NCBI RefSeq assembly: GCF_006974125.1
Contig: NZ_CP037858.1
Span: 1,798,001 to 1,862,000 of the forward strand
Length of the DNA stretch: 64,000 nucleotides
Origin: Stenotrophomonas maltophilia
GTDB lineage: Bacteria > Pseudomonadota > Gammaproteobacteria > Xanthomonadales > Xanthomonadaceae
Direction: 5' to 3'
Positions 1 through 9,494 of this stretch are shown here, piece after piece (position 1 is the first letter of the stretch; each line of letters starts with the position of its first letter). The notes under the pieces were generated by a model that was not told where the DNA came from, ran no database searches, and saw nothing but the letters and a program-made list of their open reading frames with translations. The translations under genes and the position numbers were made by a program.

Positions 1-1476
1 GGTCGCCATCCAGTCATGGTCGAACCCCGCGCGCTGCTGGATCACCAGATGGGGCGTGCGCAGCTGCCCGTTGGCCAGCCCACTGACACCCCGTGCCAGC
101 TGCAGCGGGGTGACCTTCCAGTCACCCTGGCCGATGCTGATGTTGACCGTATCGCCCGGGTACCAGGCTTCCTTGCGGCTCTTCCGCTTGTACGCCGGCG
201 ACGGCAGGATGCCGCCGATCTCGCCGGTCAGGTCGATACCGGTCGGCTGACCAAAGCCGTAGTACTCCATGTAGTGGTCGAAGCGCTCGATGCCCAGGTC
301 CAGCGCCAGCTTGTAGTAGTAGGTGTTGACCGACTGCGCGATGGATTTGCGCAGGTCGGTCCAGCCATGGCCGCCGCGGTGCGAGTCACCCCACCCACGC
401 GAGGTGCCGGGCAGGTAGAACATGCCGGTGGACAACACCTTGTCTTCCGGGCGGCGCACGCCGGAATCCAGGCCGGCCAGGCCGATCAGCGGCTTCAACG
501 TGGAACCGGGCGCGACGCCACCGAGTACCAGGCGGTTGAACTGCGGCCGCGACGGGTTCTCGTTCAGCGCCTTGAAGTCGGCATGGGAAATGCCGTTGAC
601 GAACAGGTTGGGGTCGTAGGACGGCAGGCTGACCATCGCCAGCACTTCGCCAGTGCGCGGGTCCATCGCCACCGCCGAGCCTTCCTGGTCACCGAAGGCT
701 GCCACCATGGCGCGCTGCAGGTCGGCGTCGATCGACAGCCGCAGGTCGGCACCGGACTGCGCGGCGACGCGGCCGATGGTGCGGATCGCACGGCCCTGCA
801 CGTTGGTCTCGACCTGTTCGTAGCCGACCTTGCCGCGCAGCTGTTGCTCGTAATAGCGCTCCAGGCCGGACTTGCCGATGTGGGTCAGCGCGGCATTGCC
901 CTCGCCCAGGATTTCCAGATCCTTGTCATCGACGCGGCCGACATAGCCGATGATGTGCGCGAACAGGTCGCCGTACGGATAACGCCGGGTCAGGTAAGGC
1001 TCCAGCTCGACGCCGGGGAAGCGCCAACGGTCGACGGCGAAGCGCGCCATCTCCTCGTCGCTCATGCGCAGCTTCAGCGTGACCGGCAGGAACTTGCGGC
1101 GCGCCTTGCGCGACTTGTTGAACGCTTCCAGCTCTTCCGGGCTGATGCTGATGATCTTCGCCAGCCCTTCCAGGGTGGCGTCCATGTCCTTGACCTTGTC
1201 CGGGGTCACATCCAGGCGGAAGGCTGGCACGTTCTCGGCCAGCAGGCGACCGTTGCGGTCGTAGATCATGCCGCGCCCGGGCACCACCGGCCGCGGCTTG
1301 ATACGGTTGGCTTCCGAACGCGTGGCGTAGACGTCGTGGTCCAGCACCTGCAGCTTGAAGTACCAGCCGCCCAGGCCCAGCAGGCAGACCAGCACGCCCA
1401 GGAAACCCAGCGCCGCACGGCGGCGGAACTGTTCGGCTTCGGCGTGCGGATTCTTGACCTGGCGGCGCGGGATCAT
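1..1476 (-). CDS. mrdA: Penicillin-binding protein 2 (partial, C-terminus outside window)
   Basis: Transpeptidase that cross-links peptidoglycan during cell elongation, anchored in the inner membrane and working with RodA and the MreBCD scaffold. The 492 codons present begin with a short basic stretch and one hydrophobic segment at about residues 17-37. The PBP dimerisation region follows, then the transpeptidase domain with the active-site SxxK tetrad read as S-T-L-K (Ser325, Lys328) and an SxN-type motif (S-V-N) about 55 residues later. The KTG motif and the end of the protein lie beyond position 1. Start ATG at 1476 is 3 bp after the mreD stop, so the gene is the fourth in mreB-mreC-mreD-mrdA; rodA would be expected next, outside the window. 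Identification is firm; the exact C-terminus cannot be seen. Confidence 0.95.
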   Translation of the reverse strand, partial: MIPRRQVKNPHAEAEQFRRRAALGFLGVLVCLLGLGGWYFKLQVLDHDVYATRSEANRIKPRPVVPGRGMIYDRNGRLLAENVPAFRLDVTPDKVKDMDATLEGLAKIISISPEELEAFNKSRKARRKFLPVTLKLRMSDEEMARFAVDRWRFPGVELEPYLTRRYPYGDLFAHIIGYVGRVDDKDLEILGEGNAALTHIGKSGLERYYEQQLRGKVGYEQVETNVQGRAIRTIGRVAAQSGADLRLSIDADLQRAMVAAFGDQEGSAVAMDPRTGEVLAMVSLPSYDPNLFVNGISHADFKALNENPSRPQFNRLVLGGVAPGSTLKPLIGLAGLDSGVRRPEDKVLSTGMFYLPGTSRGWGDSHRGGHGWTDLRKSIAQSVNTYYYKLALDLGIERFDHYMEYYGFGQPTGIDLTGEIGGILPSPAYKRKSRKEAWYPGDTVNISIGQGDWKVTPLQLARGVSGLANGQLRTPHLVIQQRAGFDHDWMAT

Positions 1477-1479
1477 GGC

Positions 1480-1965
1480 TCAGCGCCCGCGCTTGCCGAA
1501 GCGCACCGCGTCCAGCAGCACGAACACCAGCGGCCACAGGCCCATGCCCAGCAGCGGCGCCCACCAGTACGACCACGGCAGGGTGGGTTCACCCACCAGG
1601 ATGTGCACCAGCGCGCTGACGATGCGATCGTTGAACAGCAGGCCGCCGATGGCCAGCATCTGCTGTGACATCGGGAAGAAGCGGATGCGCGCACGGAAGC
1701 GTTGCAGGATGAAGGCCAGCATCACCAGCCGCAGCGCCTGTTCGCCGAGCACGCCGCCGTACAGCAGGTCGGCGACCACGCCGCTGGCGAAAGCGATGCC
1801 CAGGCCGACGCGCTCGGGTGCTTCGATGACCCAGTACGCCAGTACCAGCGCCAGCCAATACGGTCGCAGCGGCTGCAGCAGCGTCGGCAACGGCAGCAGG
1901 CCCAGCAGCAGGGCCACCACCAGGCTGGCCGGCAATACCCACGGGTTGTCGCGCAGGCGGCTCAT
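1480..1965 (-). CDS. mreD: Rod shape-determining protein MreD
   Basis: Small integral membrane protein (161 aa) of the elongasome that links MreC to the MreB filament system. The sequence is almost entirely hydrophobic, with about five predicted membrane segments and the short loops usual for MreD, and its length is normal. Its start overlaps the mreC stop by 4 bp (ATGA), indicating translational coupling, and its stop is 3 bp from the mrdA start. MreD diverges quickly, so much of the assignment rests on position between mreC and mrdA together with the topology. Confidence 0.93.
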   Translation of the reverse strand: MSRLRDNPWVLPASLVVALLLGLLPLPTLLQPLRPYWLALVLAYWVIEAPERVGLGIAFASGVVADLLYGGVLGEQALRLVMLAFILQRFRARIRFFPMSQQMLAIGGLLFNDRIVSALVHILVGEPTLPWSYWWAPLLGMGLWPLVFVLLDAVRFGKRGR

Positions 1966-3266
1966 CGCTGGGCCTCCGGCGTGGTCGGTTGCCGGCCAGC
2001 GGCCGGCACTACCGTGGGGCTGGCCGGAGTAGAGCCCCCTTGTTGTTCAAGGGGGCGCGCCGACGGCGCGGGGTTAAGGGAGGATGCGGGGGCAACAGTC
2101 CTCGTCGGCGACGAGGGCTGTTGCCGGCCAGCGGCCGGCACTACCGTAGCCGACCCAGCATCGGGTGGAGAGCCCCCCTCTTGTTGAGGGGGGCGCGCTG
2201 AAGGCGCGGGGGTAAGGGAGGATGCGCGGGCCGGTTGCGCCGAAGGTGCAGTCGGCTGAGGGGGGCGCGCCAACGGCGCGGGGGTAAGGGAGGGTGCGCG
2301 GGCCGGTTGCGCCGAAGGTGCAGTCGGCTGAGGGGGGCGCGCCAACGGCGCGGGGGTAAGGGAGGGTGCGCGGGCCGGTTGCGCCGAAGGTGCAGTCGGC
2401 TGCAATTCGCTGGCCGCAGGCAAGCGAATTGCTGCACCCGGGCGCAGCAGCAGCACGTCGCGACCACGGTCCAGCTGGGCCGCCGGCTTCAGTTCGCCGA
2501 CCAGGAAGGCGTGGGTATCGTCCGGGCGCAGGCCGGTGATGCTGCCGACCGGGAAGCCGGCCGGGAAGCGACCACCGAGGCCGGAGGTGACGATCTCATC
2601 GCCCACTTCCACGCCGGCGCTGAGCGGGATGTCGCGCAGTTCCAGCTTGTCGCCGCGACCGTAGACGATCAGCCGCACGCCGTTGCGGGCCACAGTCACC
2701 GGCACGGCATGGTCGGGGTCGGTCAGCAGCAGCACGGTGGAGGTACCGCCAGTGACGCTGATCACCTGGCCCATCAGGCCGCCGGCATCGATCACCGCCT
2801 GGCCGACATGCACGCCTTCGCGGCTGCCGGCGTCGAGCACCAGGCGCTGCTTCACCGGATCCAGGTCGATGTCCAGGATCGGCGCCAGCTGCACGTCCAG
2901 GCCACTGCGCTCGGCCACGTTCAGCAGTTCGCGCAGCTGAGCGTTGTCCAGCGCGGCGGTCTGCAGGCGGGTCAGGCGCGCGTTGGCCAGCAGCAGCTGG
3001 TTGCGCAGTTCACGGTTCTCGTTGACCAGCTGGCCGTGGCTGGCCGCCGAGTCCTTGACCTGGTTGCCGAGCTTGCCCGGCAGGCCCGCCAGTGCCCATA
3101 CCGGCTGCACCAGGCTGTTGGCCTGCCCGCGCAGCTGCGCGAGCCAGCCGGCCTGGTCGTCAAGCACGATCAGGGTGATGGCCAGTGCGAGATAAGCCAG
3201 CAGACGCAGCGGGCTGGCAGCATCACCGGATCGGGAAGCAACGGGAGGTCCGGCGTAGGGCGGCAC
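1962..3266 (-). CDS. mreC: Rod shape-determining protein MreC with repeat-derived C-terminal tail
   Basis: Bitopic inner-membrane protein that organises the periplasmic cell-wall elongation complex. Visible parts: a short cytoplasmic N-terminus, one membrane helix at about residues 22-40, a coiled coil at about 65-110, and the beta-barrel MreC core to about residue 275. From about 280 to 434 the protein is a low-complexity Pro/Ala/Ser tail. This tail contains a 24-residue unit (starting T-A-P-S-A-Q-P-A-R-A) repeated three times, then two V-V-P-A-A-G-R-Q segments that are SMAG palindromes read in frame. Typical MreC proteins are shorter (about 280-370 aa). The reading frame stays open through all repeats and overlaps mreD by 4 bp, so the tail is probably translated. 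Loss or variation of the tail is unlikely to affect the folded core, but that is inference. Confidence 0.95.
   Translation of the reverse strand: MPPYAGPPVASRSGDAASPLRLLAYLALAITLIVLDDQAGWLAQLRGQANSLVQPVWALAGLPGKLGNQVKDSAASHGQLVNENRELRNQLLLANARLTRLQTAALDNAQLRELLNVAERSGLDVQLAPILDIDLDPVKQRLVLDAGSREGVHVGQAVIDAGGLMGQVISVTGGTSTVLLLTDPDHAVPVTVARNGVRLIVYGRGDKLELRDIPLSAGVEVGDEIVTSGLGGRFPAGFPVGSITGLRPDDTHAFLVGELKPAAQLDRGRDVLLLRPGAAIRLPAASELQPTAPSAQPARAPSLTPAPLARPPQPTAPSAQPARAPSLTPAPLARPPQPTAPSAQPARASSLTPAPSARPPQQEGGSPPDAGSATVVPAAGRQQPSSPTRTVAPASSLNPAPSARPLEQQGGSTPASPTVVPAAGRQPTTPEAQR
1988..2440 (-). repeat. Translated repeat tract inside mreC (three 72-bp tandem units, two SMAGs, hairpin repeats)
   Basis: Three nearly identical 72-bp units start near 2223, 2295 and 2367 (72 bp = 24 codons, so copy changes keep the frame). 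Two SMAG palindromes lie at 1988-2012 and 2120-2144. Two copies of a CCCCCTTG/CAAGGGGG-type hairpin repeat lie at about 2029-2080 and 2158-2217; the second closely matches the intergenic copy at 5681-5739 in reverse orientation. All are inside the mreC reading frame. Confidence 0.9.
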
Positions 3267-3387
3267 GGCAACGATTCAACTGGCAGAAGGCGGAAGGGAA
3301 ACACGCGGGCGCCCCGCCGGTGCCGGCCCGCCATCGCGGCGGGCCGCACCCCGGAAGGGCGCGGCGGGCAGGAACGGCCGGGACGGC

Positions 3388-4545
<1,158 letters not shown>

Positions 4546-4718
4546 CTAGCTGAACCCGCGTCTTCACAGGCTTTCGGCCTGATCGGGTCTCACCCGGTTC
4601 TGGCCCTGAGCGGCACCAGCGGGTAACCTTTGCGCCGTCGGGCGCCCAAGGGCGCCGTTTGCTTGCCCGCCGAACCGGGCCGGCCCATCCCAAAAATTCA
4701 CCGCATAGGCTTACATCG

Positions 4719-5657
4719 ATGTCCGCTCTGATCTGTGGTTCTCTTGCCTTCGACACCATCATGGTGTTCCCGGACCAGTTCAAGAATCACATCCTGCCGG
4801 ACAAGGTGCACATCCTGAACGTGTCGTTCCTGGTCCCCCGCATGCGCCGCGAGTTCGGCGGCTGTGCCGGCAACATCGCCTACAACCTGCACCTGCTGGG
4901 CGGCCAGCCGATCCCGATGGGCACCGTGGGTTCGGACTTCGGCCCGTACCGCGAGTACTTCGAAGGCCTGGGCATCGACCTGTCGCGCGTGCGCGTGATC
5001 GACGAGCTGTTCACCCCGCAGGCGTTCATCACCACCGACCACGACAACAACCAGATCACCGCCTTCCACCCGGGCGCGATGATGCGTTCCTACGAGAACC
5101 ACGTGCGTGGCGTACCGGGCGTGACCTTGGGCCTGGTCGGCCCGGACGGCCGCGAAGGCATGATCCAGAACGCGCAGGAATTCCACGAAGACAGCATTCC
5201 GTTCATCTTCGACCCGGGCCAGGCCATGCCGCTGTTCAACGGCCCGGAGCTGCGCGCCTTCATCGATCAGGCCGATTACGTGGTGGTCAACGACTACGAG
5301 TCGAACCTGCTGCAGGAGCGCACCGGCTGGGACGAGAAGGAGATCGTCAGCCGGGTCAAGGCCTACATCACCACCCGCGGCCCCAAGGGCGCGGTCATCC
5401 ACACCCCGGAAAAGAGCTACGACATCCCGCCGGCGCACGAGCGCCGCGTGGTCGACCCGACCGGCTGTGGCGACGCCTTCCGCGCCGGCCTGATCTACGG
5501 CATCCAGAAGGGCTACGACTGGCTGACCATCGGCCGCATGGGCAACCTGATGGGCGCGCTGAAGGTCGAGCACCCGGGCACGCAGAACCAGCGCTTCACC
5601 TTCGATGAGTTCAACGAGCAGTTCAAGCAGCAGTTCGGTTACGCGCTGGGCGCGTAA
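4719..5657 (+). CDS. PfkB-family carbohydrate/adenosine kinase
   Basis: Ribokinase-fold kinase of 312 aa that transfers phosphate from ATP to a sugar or nucleoside hydroxyl in the cytoplasm. The N-terminal PfkB signature is visible as G-G-C-A-G-N-I-A-Y-N-L. The C-terminal signature with the catalytic Asp and anion hole reads D-P-T-G-C-G-D-A-F-R-A-G. The overall pattern is closest to adenosine-kinase-like members, but the substrate cannot be fixed from sequence. Start ATG at 4719 begins M-S-A-L-I-C-G-S-L, the normal first strand of the fold; the longer upstream ORF from 4659 adds residues unlike the family. No Shine-Dalgarno sequence precedes the start. Divergent from mreB; followed by a hairpin repeat that could end transcription. 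Confidence 0.88.
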   Translation: MSALICGSLAFDTIMVFPDQFKNHILPDKVHILNVSFLVPRMRREFGGCAGNIAYNLHLLGGQPIPMGTVGSDFGPYREYFEGLGIDLSRVRVIDELFTPQAFITTDHDNNQITAFHPGAMMRSYENHVRGVPGVTLGLVGPDGREGMIQNAQEFHEDSIPFIFDPGQAMPLFNGPELRAFIDQADYVVVNDYESNLLQERTGWDEKEIVSRVKAYITTRGPKGAVIHTPEKSYDIPPAHERRVVDPTGCGDAFRAGLIYGIQKGYDWLTIGRMGNLMGALKVEHPGTQNQRFTFDEFNEQFKQQFGYALGA

Positions 5658-5680
5658 ACCGAACTGCCCGCGCATTCCAC

Positions 5681-5739
5681 CTTATCCCCGCGCCTTCGGC
5701 GCGCCCCCTTGAACACCAAGGGGGCTTTCCACCCGATGC
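5681..5739. repeat. Intergenic hairpin repeat (same family as in mreC tail)
   Basis: Two adjacent hairpins directly after the PfkB gene: a GCGCC/GGCGC stem and CCCCCTTG (5704-5711) pairing with CAAGGGGG (5717-5724). Read on the minus strand it matches the copy inside mreC at 2158-2217, including the flanking GCATCGGGTGGA. It may act as a terminator for the kinase gene. Confidence 0.75.
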
Positions 5740-5758
5740 GCTGCTGGGAATGCTGTTG

Positions 5759-5840
5759 GTAGGTGTCGACCTTGGTCGACACGCTGTGCCCTGGTGGGTG
5801 TCGACCTGGGTCGACACTGCCGGCCAGCGGCCGGCACTAC
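5759..5840. repeat. Three SMAG-type palindromes
   Basis: GTAG/GTGG-headed palindromes at 5759-5782 (GTGTCGACC/GGTCGACAC arms), 5794-5816 (same type) and 5818-5840 (CCGGCC/GGCCGG arms, opposite orientation). The GTAG header of the last one supplies the TAG stop codon of the HAD phosphatase at 5837-5839. Confidence 0.85.
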
Positions 5841-6460
5841 CCCTTCTGCTGCCAGGCCGCCAGCAACGCTCGGCAATCGGCGAAATGCCAGTCGGCACGG
5901 TCCGGCCACGGGTTCTCCGGCAGGTTGACCAGCACGGTGTGCGTGCCCGCAGCGCGGCCGCACTCCAGGTCGTAGGCGTGGTCACCCACCATCACCATGT
6001 CCGCGGCCGCCACGCCCCAGCGCCGCTGGTGCTGCTGCAGGCCATCCGGTGACGGCTTGGGCACCGCTTCATCGCGGCCGATGATGTCGGCATCGTCGAA
6101 CAACTCGCCGACCCCGATCGCCTCCAGCGTCAGCTTCGCCAGCGCGTGGTCGTTGCGGGTCAGGATGCCCAGCCGGCAGCCAGCCGCCGCCAGCGCGCGC
6201 AGCAGCTTCACCGCGCCCGGCGCCGGCAGCGCGTCCTCGGCCAGCGCGCGCTCGTGATCCAGCAGCCACGCGCGCTTGGCCTGCGCCGGTGCCTCCGGCA
6301 GCGCCGCGATATGGTCGAGGATGTCTTCCTCGGCGGCGATCTGCAGTGCGCGGCGGATCGCGGCGAAATCATGCACGGCTACCGTCAGCGTGCCGTCCAT
6401 GTCGAACACCCAGTGCCGGATCGCGGACAACGCGTGCACTGCGCTGCCCGTCGCGATCAT
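5837..6460 (-). CDS. HAD-superfamily phosphatase (phosphoglycolate phosphatase-like)
   Basis: Cytoplasmic phosphatase of 207 aa. HAD motif I is F-D-M-D-G-T-L with the nucleophilic Asp. Motif II lies in I-L-T-R-N, motif III is the Lys in V-P-K-P-S-P, and motif IV is M-V-G-D-H-A-Y-D. A helical cap between motifs I and II places it in subfamily I, like GPH/YigB enzymes; the natural substrate is unknown. Start ATG at 6460 shares one base with the stop of the upstream lipoprotein gene (TGATG), so the two are probably coupled. The stop codon TAG is part of a SMAG palindrome header, so the last codons have likely been set by repeat insertion. Confidence 0.85.
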   Translation of the reverse strand: MIATGSAVHALSAIRHWVFDMDGTLTVAVHDFAAIRRALQIAAEEDILDHIAALPEAPAQAKRAWLLDHERALAEDALPAPGAVKLLRALAAAGCRLGILTRNDHALAKLTLEAIGVGELFDDADIIGRDEAVPKPSPDGLQQHQRRWGVAAADMVMVGDHAYDLECGRAAGTHTVLVNLPENPWPDRADWHFADCRALLAAWQQKG

Positions 6461-7191
6461 CACTGCCACCACTGCGGCATGCGGCTGGCGTCGACACCGC
6501 CGGTTTCGAACACGGCCGTGCGCGTGCCGCCGGCCTTGACCGGGAACTCGATGCTGATCGACTTGCCCTTGCGCGCCAGCTTCCACAGCGCCTTCTGGTC
6601 GGTGATGAACATCGCAATGGCTTCATCGGTCTTCGGGCGCCAGGCCGCCATCGACACGGGCTTGCCGTCGTCCACGGTCACCTTCACCGTGCATTGCGGA
6701 CAGCGGAAATCACCGGCCTGCAGCACCAGGTAGGCGTGCCGCTTCCACTCAGGGTGATCGCGGAACACCAGCTGCACCGGCTTGGCACCACTGCCGTCCA
6801 CATCCACCCGTTCCTTGCTGTAGATCGACGCCGAGACCTGGTTGCCCTTGCTGCCGACCGGAATCTGGTTGTACTGCCACAGCCCCTGCATGCGGCGCAG
6901 GTCGCGCGCGGCATCGCCCTTGGCCTTTACTTCATCGAAACCGGCCGCGATGCGCTCAGCGGCGGCGGTGTCCTTGTACTGGTCCAGCAGCGAGGCACCA
7001 TGCAGGCGCGCGCGCTCCCAGTCCTGCGCAGCTACGGCCATGTCGTACTGCTTGGCCACGTCGTCGGCCTTGGCCTCCTTCTGCGCCTGCACGGCCGCCG
7101 CGGCGGCTTCCTGCGCCTTGCGCTCCTCCTCGGGATTGCTGCAGGCGGCCAGGGCCAGGGTACAGGCGGTGAGCAGGATCAGTCGTTTCAT
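6460..7191 (-). CDS. Conserved hypothetical lipoprotein
   Basis: Protein of 243 aa with a lipoprotein signal peptide: M-K-R-L, a hydrophobic core and the lipobox A-L-A-A-C at residues 13-17. An acidic/alanine-rich helical stretch follows at about 20-95, then a globular domain with an F-R-C-P-Q-C segment (two cysteines that could bind metal or form a disulfide). I do not recognise the family. Start at 7191 is fixed by the signal peptide; the upstream in-frame extension to 7311 has no signal features. It is translated just before the HAD phosphatase, with a one-base overlap. Probably attached to a membrane facing the periplasm. Confidence 0.8.
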   Translation of the reverse strand: MKRLILLTACTLALAACSNPEEERKAQEAAAAAVQAQKEAKADDVAKQYDMAVAAQDWERARLHGASLLDQYKDTAAAERIAAGFDEVKAKGDAARDLRRMQGLWQYNQIPVGSKGNQVSASIYSKERVDVDGSGAKPVQLVFRDHPEWKRHAYLVLQAGDFRCPQCTVKVTVDDGKPVSMAAWRPKTDEAIAMFITDQKALWKLARKGKSISIEFPVKAGGTRTAVFETGGVDASRMPQWWQ

Positions 7192-7290
7192 GGCAGAGGT
7201 CCTATGCGAGTGCATCCCGATTCTATCGGCAGCGAAAAGCGGATACAGCAACGGCGGGTTTCCCCGCCGTTGCTGGTGAAGCCGTGACCG

Positions 7291-7314
7291 GTTGCCGGCC
7301 AGCGGCCGCACTAC
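7291..7314 (-). repeat. SMAG-type palindrome (one base shorter)
   Basis: CCGGCC-type palindrome with GTAG header reading on the minus strand, between the M1 peptidase stop and the upstream start of the lipoprotein gene. One arm lacks a base relative to the common form. Confidence 0.8.
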
Positions 7315-7317
7315 CGC

Positions 7318-9246
7318 TTACTTGGCTTCAGCCTTGGCCAGCATGTCCTGCACCGAGGCGGTGGTGATCGGGTGGTAGCCCGGCTTGGCCTTTTCGAAGG
7401 CCTGCTTGGCCAGCTCCAGCCCCTTCGGGGTCTTCACCAGTTCGGCGTAGATCGGCAGGATCAGCTTGCGACGGCCGACGCGCTCGATGAACGCGGCGGC
7501 GCCTTCATTGGCCTGCTCGTAGCCGCTGCGGATCGCCAACGGGTACCAGCGCATGGCGATCTCGCCATTCGGGGTGCCGGTGAAGTGGAAGGCCTTGTCC
7601 AGCGTGGCCAGCTTGTCCAGCGGCTGGGTCGCGCCCAGGCCATCGATGAAGCGCACCCATTCCTGCGTGCTCCAGTCGGCGATGACCTGGCTGCTGGGCA
7701 CGGTGCCGGCGCTGGCGAAGGCGATGCGCGCGGTATCGACGCTGCTGAAGTTGCGCGACTGCGCCTTGGCCGCGAACGCCGGGATGCCCGGCTCGTCCAG
7801 CCACGCCTTCAGTTCGGCCTCGGTCACGGCCGACGGATTCTTCGGCAGCAGGTTCTTCTTCAGGTACTCGACGAACTGGTCGGTGTTCGCACTCTGGAAG
7901 GCGTGATCATCGAACCAGCCACGCAGGAACGGATCGAAGGTCTCGCGGCCGAAGCGCTGTTCCAGGAACTCCAGGAACCACGAACCCTTGACGTAGGCGA
8001 CCTGGCTGAGGGCTTCGTCGGGGTCACGCTCGTTCAGCGGCGGCAGCGCCAGTGCCTGATCGGCCGGGCTCATGTCCTTCACTTCGGCCAGCAGGTCGGT
8101 CTGGTCGATCTGCTTCTCCATCTCGGCCATCTCCTTGCCGTACAGGGCTTCGGTGATGCGGCCCTGGACGTAGGTGGTGAAGCCTTCGTTGAGCCAGATG
8201 TCCTTCCAGCTGGCATTGGTCACCAGGTTGCCCGACCAGCTGTGCGCCAGTTCGTGGGCAACCAGCGAGACCAGCGACTTGTCGCCGACGATCACGGTCG
8301 GGGTGGCGAAGGTCAGGCGCGGGTTTTCCATGCCGCCGAACGGGAACGACGGCGGCAGCACCAGCATGTCGTAGCGGCCCCAGCGGTATTCGCCGTACAG
8401 CTTCTCGGCGGCACCGATCATCTTCTCGGTGTCTTCGAATTCCTTGGCGGCCTTGTTGACCATGGTCGGCTCGGCCCAGACGCCGGAGCGGCCGGAGATC
8501 GGCTCGAACACCAGGTCGCCGGCGGCGATGGCCAGCAGGTAGGACGGAATCGGCTGCGGCATCTTGAAGGTGTAGTCACCATCACGCGCGGCCTTCGGAT
8601 CATTGTCGGCGCTCATCAGCACCATCACGTCCGGGCGCGAGACCACGTGCGCGCTGTAGGTGAAGCGCACGCTCGGGGTGTCCTGCAGCGGCACCCAGGA
8701 GCGGGCATGGATGGCCTGCGACTGGCTGAACATGAAGGGCAGCTTCTTGCCCTCGGTCATCGACGGCGCCAGCCACTGCAGGCCCGAGGCGGTCGGTGCG
8801 GTGTGGTAGGTCACTTCCACCTTGGCCGGCTGTTCCGGGGCCTCGATGGTCAGCTTGCTGCCGAACACCTTGTCAGCGGCGGCCAGCTCGAACTTCAGCG
8901 GGCTGCGCGCGCCATCGGCGGCAACGGCCTCGACCTTGGACACGGTCAGCTCGCGGGTGTCGAGCACCAGCTGCTTGGCGTCCTTCTGCTTCCATTCCAG
9001 GGTGTAGGTGGCGGTGCCGCCTATCTGCTTCTGGTCGAAGTCCAGCTTCAGATCCAGCGCGATGTCCTTGATGACGACCTTGTCCGGCTCGGCGTACGAG
9101 CTTTCGTCGTGGCTGCGGTTCTCGGCGTTCACGGGAGCGGCAGGGGCCTTTTCGGCAGTCGGGGCGGCGGCGGGCGCGGCCGCCTCCTGGGAGCAGCCGG
9201 CGGCCAGGGCCACGGCCAGCGGAAGGAGCATCAGCGGATTACGCAT
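7318..9246 (-). CDS. M1-family aminopeptidase lipoprotein (gluzincin)
   Basis: Zinc metallopeptidase of 642 aa that removes N-terminal residues from peptides, probably in the periplasm. A lipoprotein signal ends in the lipobox A-A-G-C (Cys18), followed by an Ala/Pro linker to about residue 45. The substrate-gating motif G-G-M-E-N is at 304-308. The zinc site is H331-E332-x-x-H335 with the third ligand Glu354 in W-L-N-E-G-F. The C-terminal helical domain resembles leukotriene-A4-hydrolase/cold-active aminopeptidase types. All catalytic residues are intact. Start at 9246 is set by the signal peptide. It stands alone between repeat clusters. Confidence 0.93.
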   Translation of the reverse strand: MRNPLMLLPLAVALAAGCSQEAAAPAAAPTAEKAPAAPVNAENRSHDESSYAEPDKVVIKDIALDLKLDFDQKQIGGTATYTLEWKQKDAKQLVLDTRELTVSKVEAVAADGARSPLKFELAAADKVFGSKLTIEAPEQPAKVEVTYHTAPTASGLQWLAPSMTEGKKLPFMFSQSQAIHARSWVPLQDTPSVRFTYSAHVVSRPDVMVLMSADNDPKAARDGDYTFKMPQPIPSYLLAIAAGDLVFEPISGRSGVWAEPTMVNKAAKEFEDTEKMIGAAEKLYGEYRWGRYDMLVLPPSFPFGGMENPRLTFATPTVIVGDKSLVSLVAHELAHSWSGNLVTNASWKDIWLNEGFTTYVQGRITEALYGKEMAEMEKQIDQTDLLAEVKDMSPADQALALPPLNERDPDEALSQVAYVKGSWFLEFLEQRFGRETFDPFLRGWFDDHAFQSANTDQFVEYLKKNLLPKNPSAVTEAELKAWLDEPGIPAFAAKAQSRNFSSVDTARIAFASAGTVPSSQVIADWSTQEWVRFIDGLGATQPLDKLATLDKAFHFTGTPNGEIAMRWYPLAIRSGYEQANEGAAAFIERVGRRKLILPIYAELVKTPKGLELAKQAFEKAKPGYHPITTASVQDMLAKAEAK

Positions 9247-9358
9247 GAATCGGGACCGTTACGGGGATCAAACCCCAATGGTACCTCCCTCCGGCCCGGC
9301 AGGCGTTGCGCGGTGCGGGGTAATGGCGGCCAAGGCCGATCCTGCGGCGGCACCCTGG

Positions 9359-9484
9359 GTAGGTGCCAACCTTGGTTGGCACGGATCTTTCATCGCTCGC
9401 GGCCTGCGCTGTGCCAACCAAGGTTGGCACCTACCAGAGCAGATACCCGCAGCGGGCGAGTGCCAACCAAGGTTGGCACCCACC
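9359..9484. repeat. Cluster of three SMAG-type palindromes
   Basis: GTGCCAACC/GGTTGGCAC palindromes at 9359-9382 (GTAG head forward), 9411-9434 (reverse) and 9460-9484 (reverse, GTGG head). The first two form an inverted pair. They fill most of the 248-bp gap between the M1 peptidase start and the ubiE stop. Confidence 0.85.
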
Positions 9485-9494
9485 AGAGCAGGGC

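Noticed and set aside
16..1668. 550-codon plus-strand frame at the window start
   Set aside because: Antisense to mrdA, which shows SxxK and SxN motifs in the correct frame.
2223..2440. Regular repeats as a possible CRISPR array
   Set aside because: The 72-bp units are contiguous with no unique spacers, lie inside an open reading frame and no cas genes are present.
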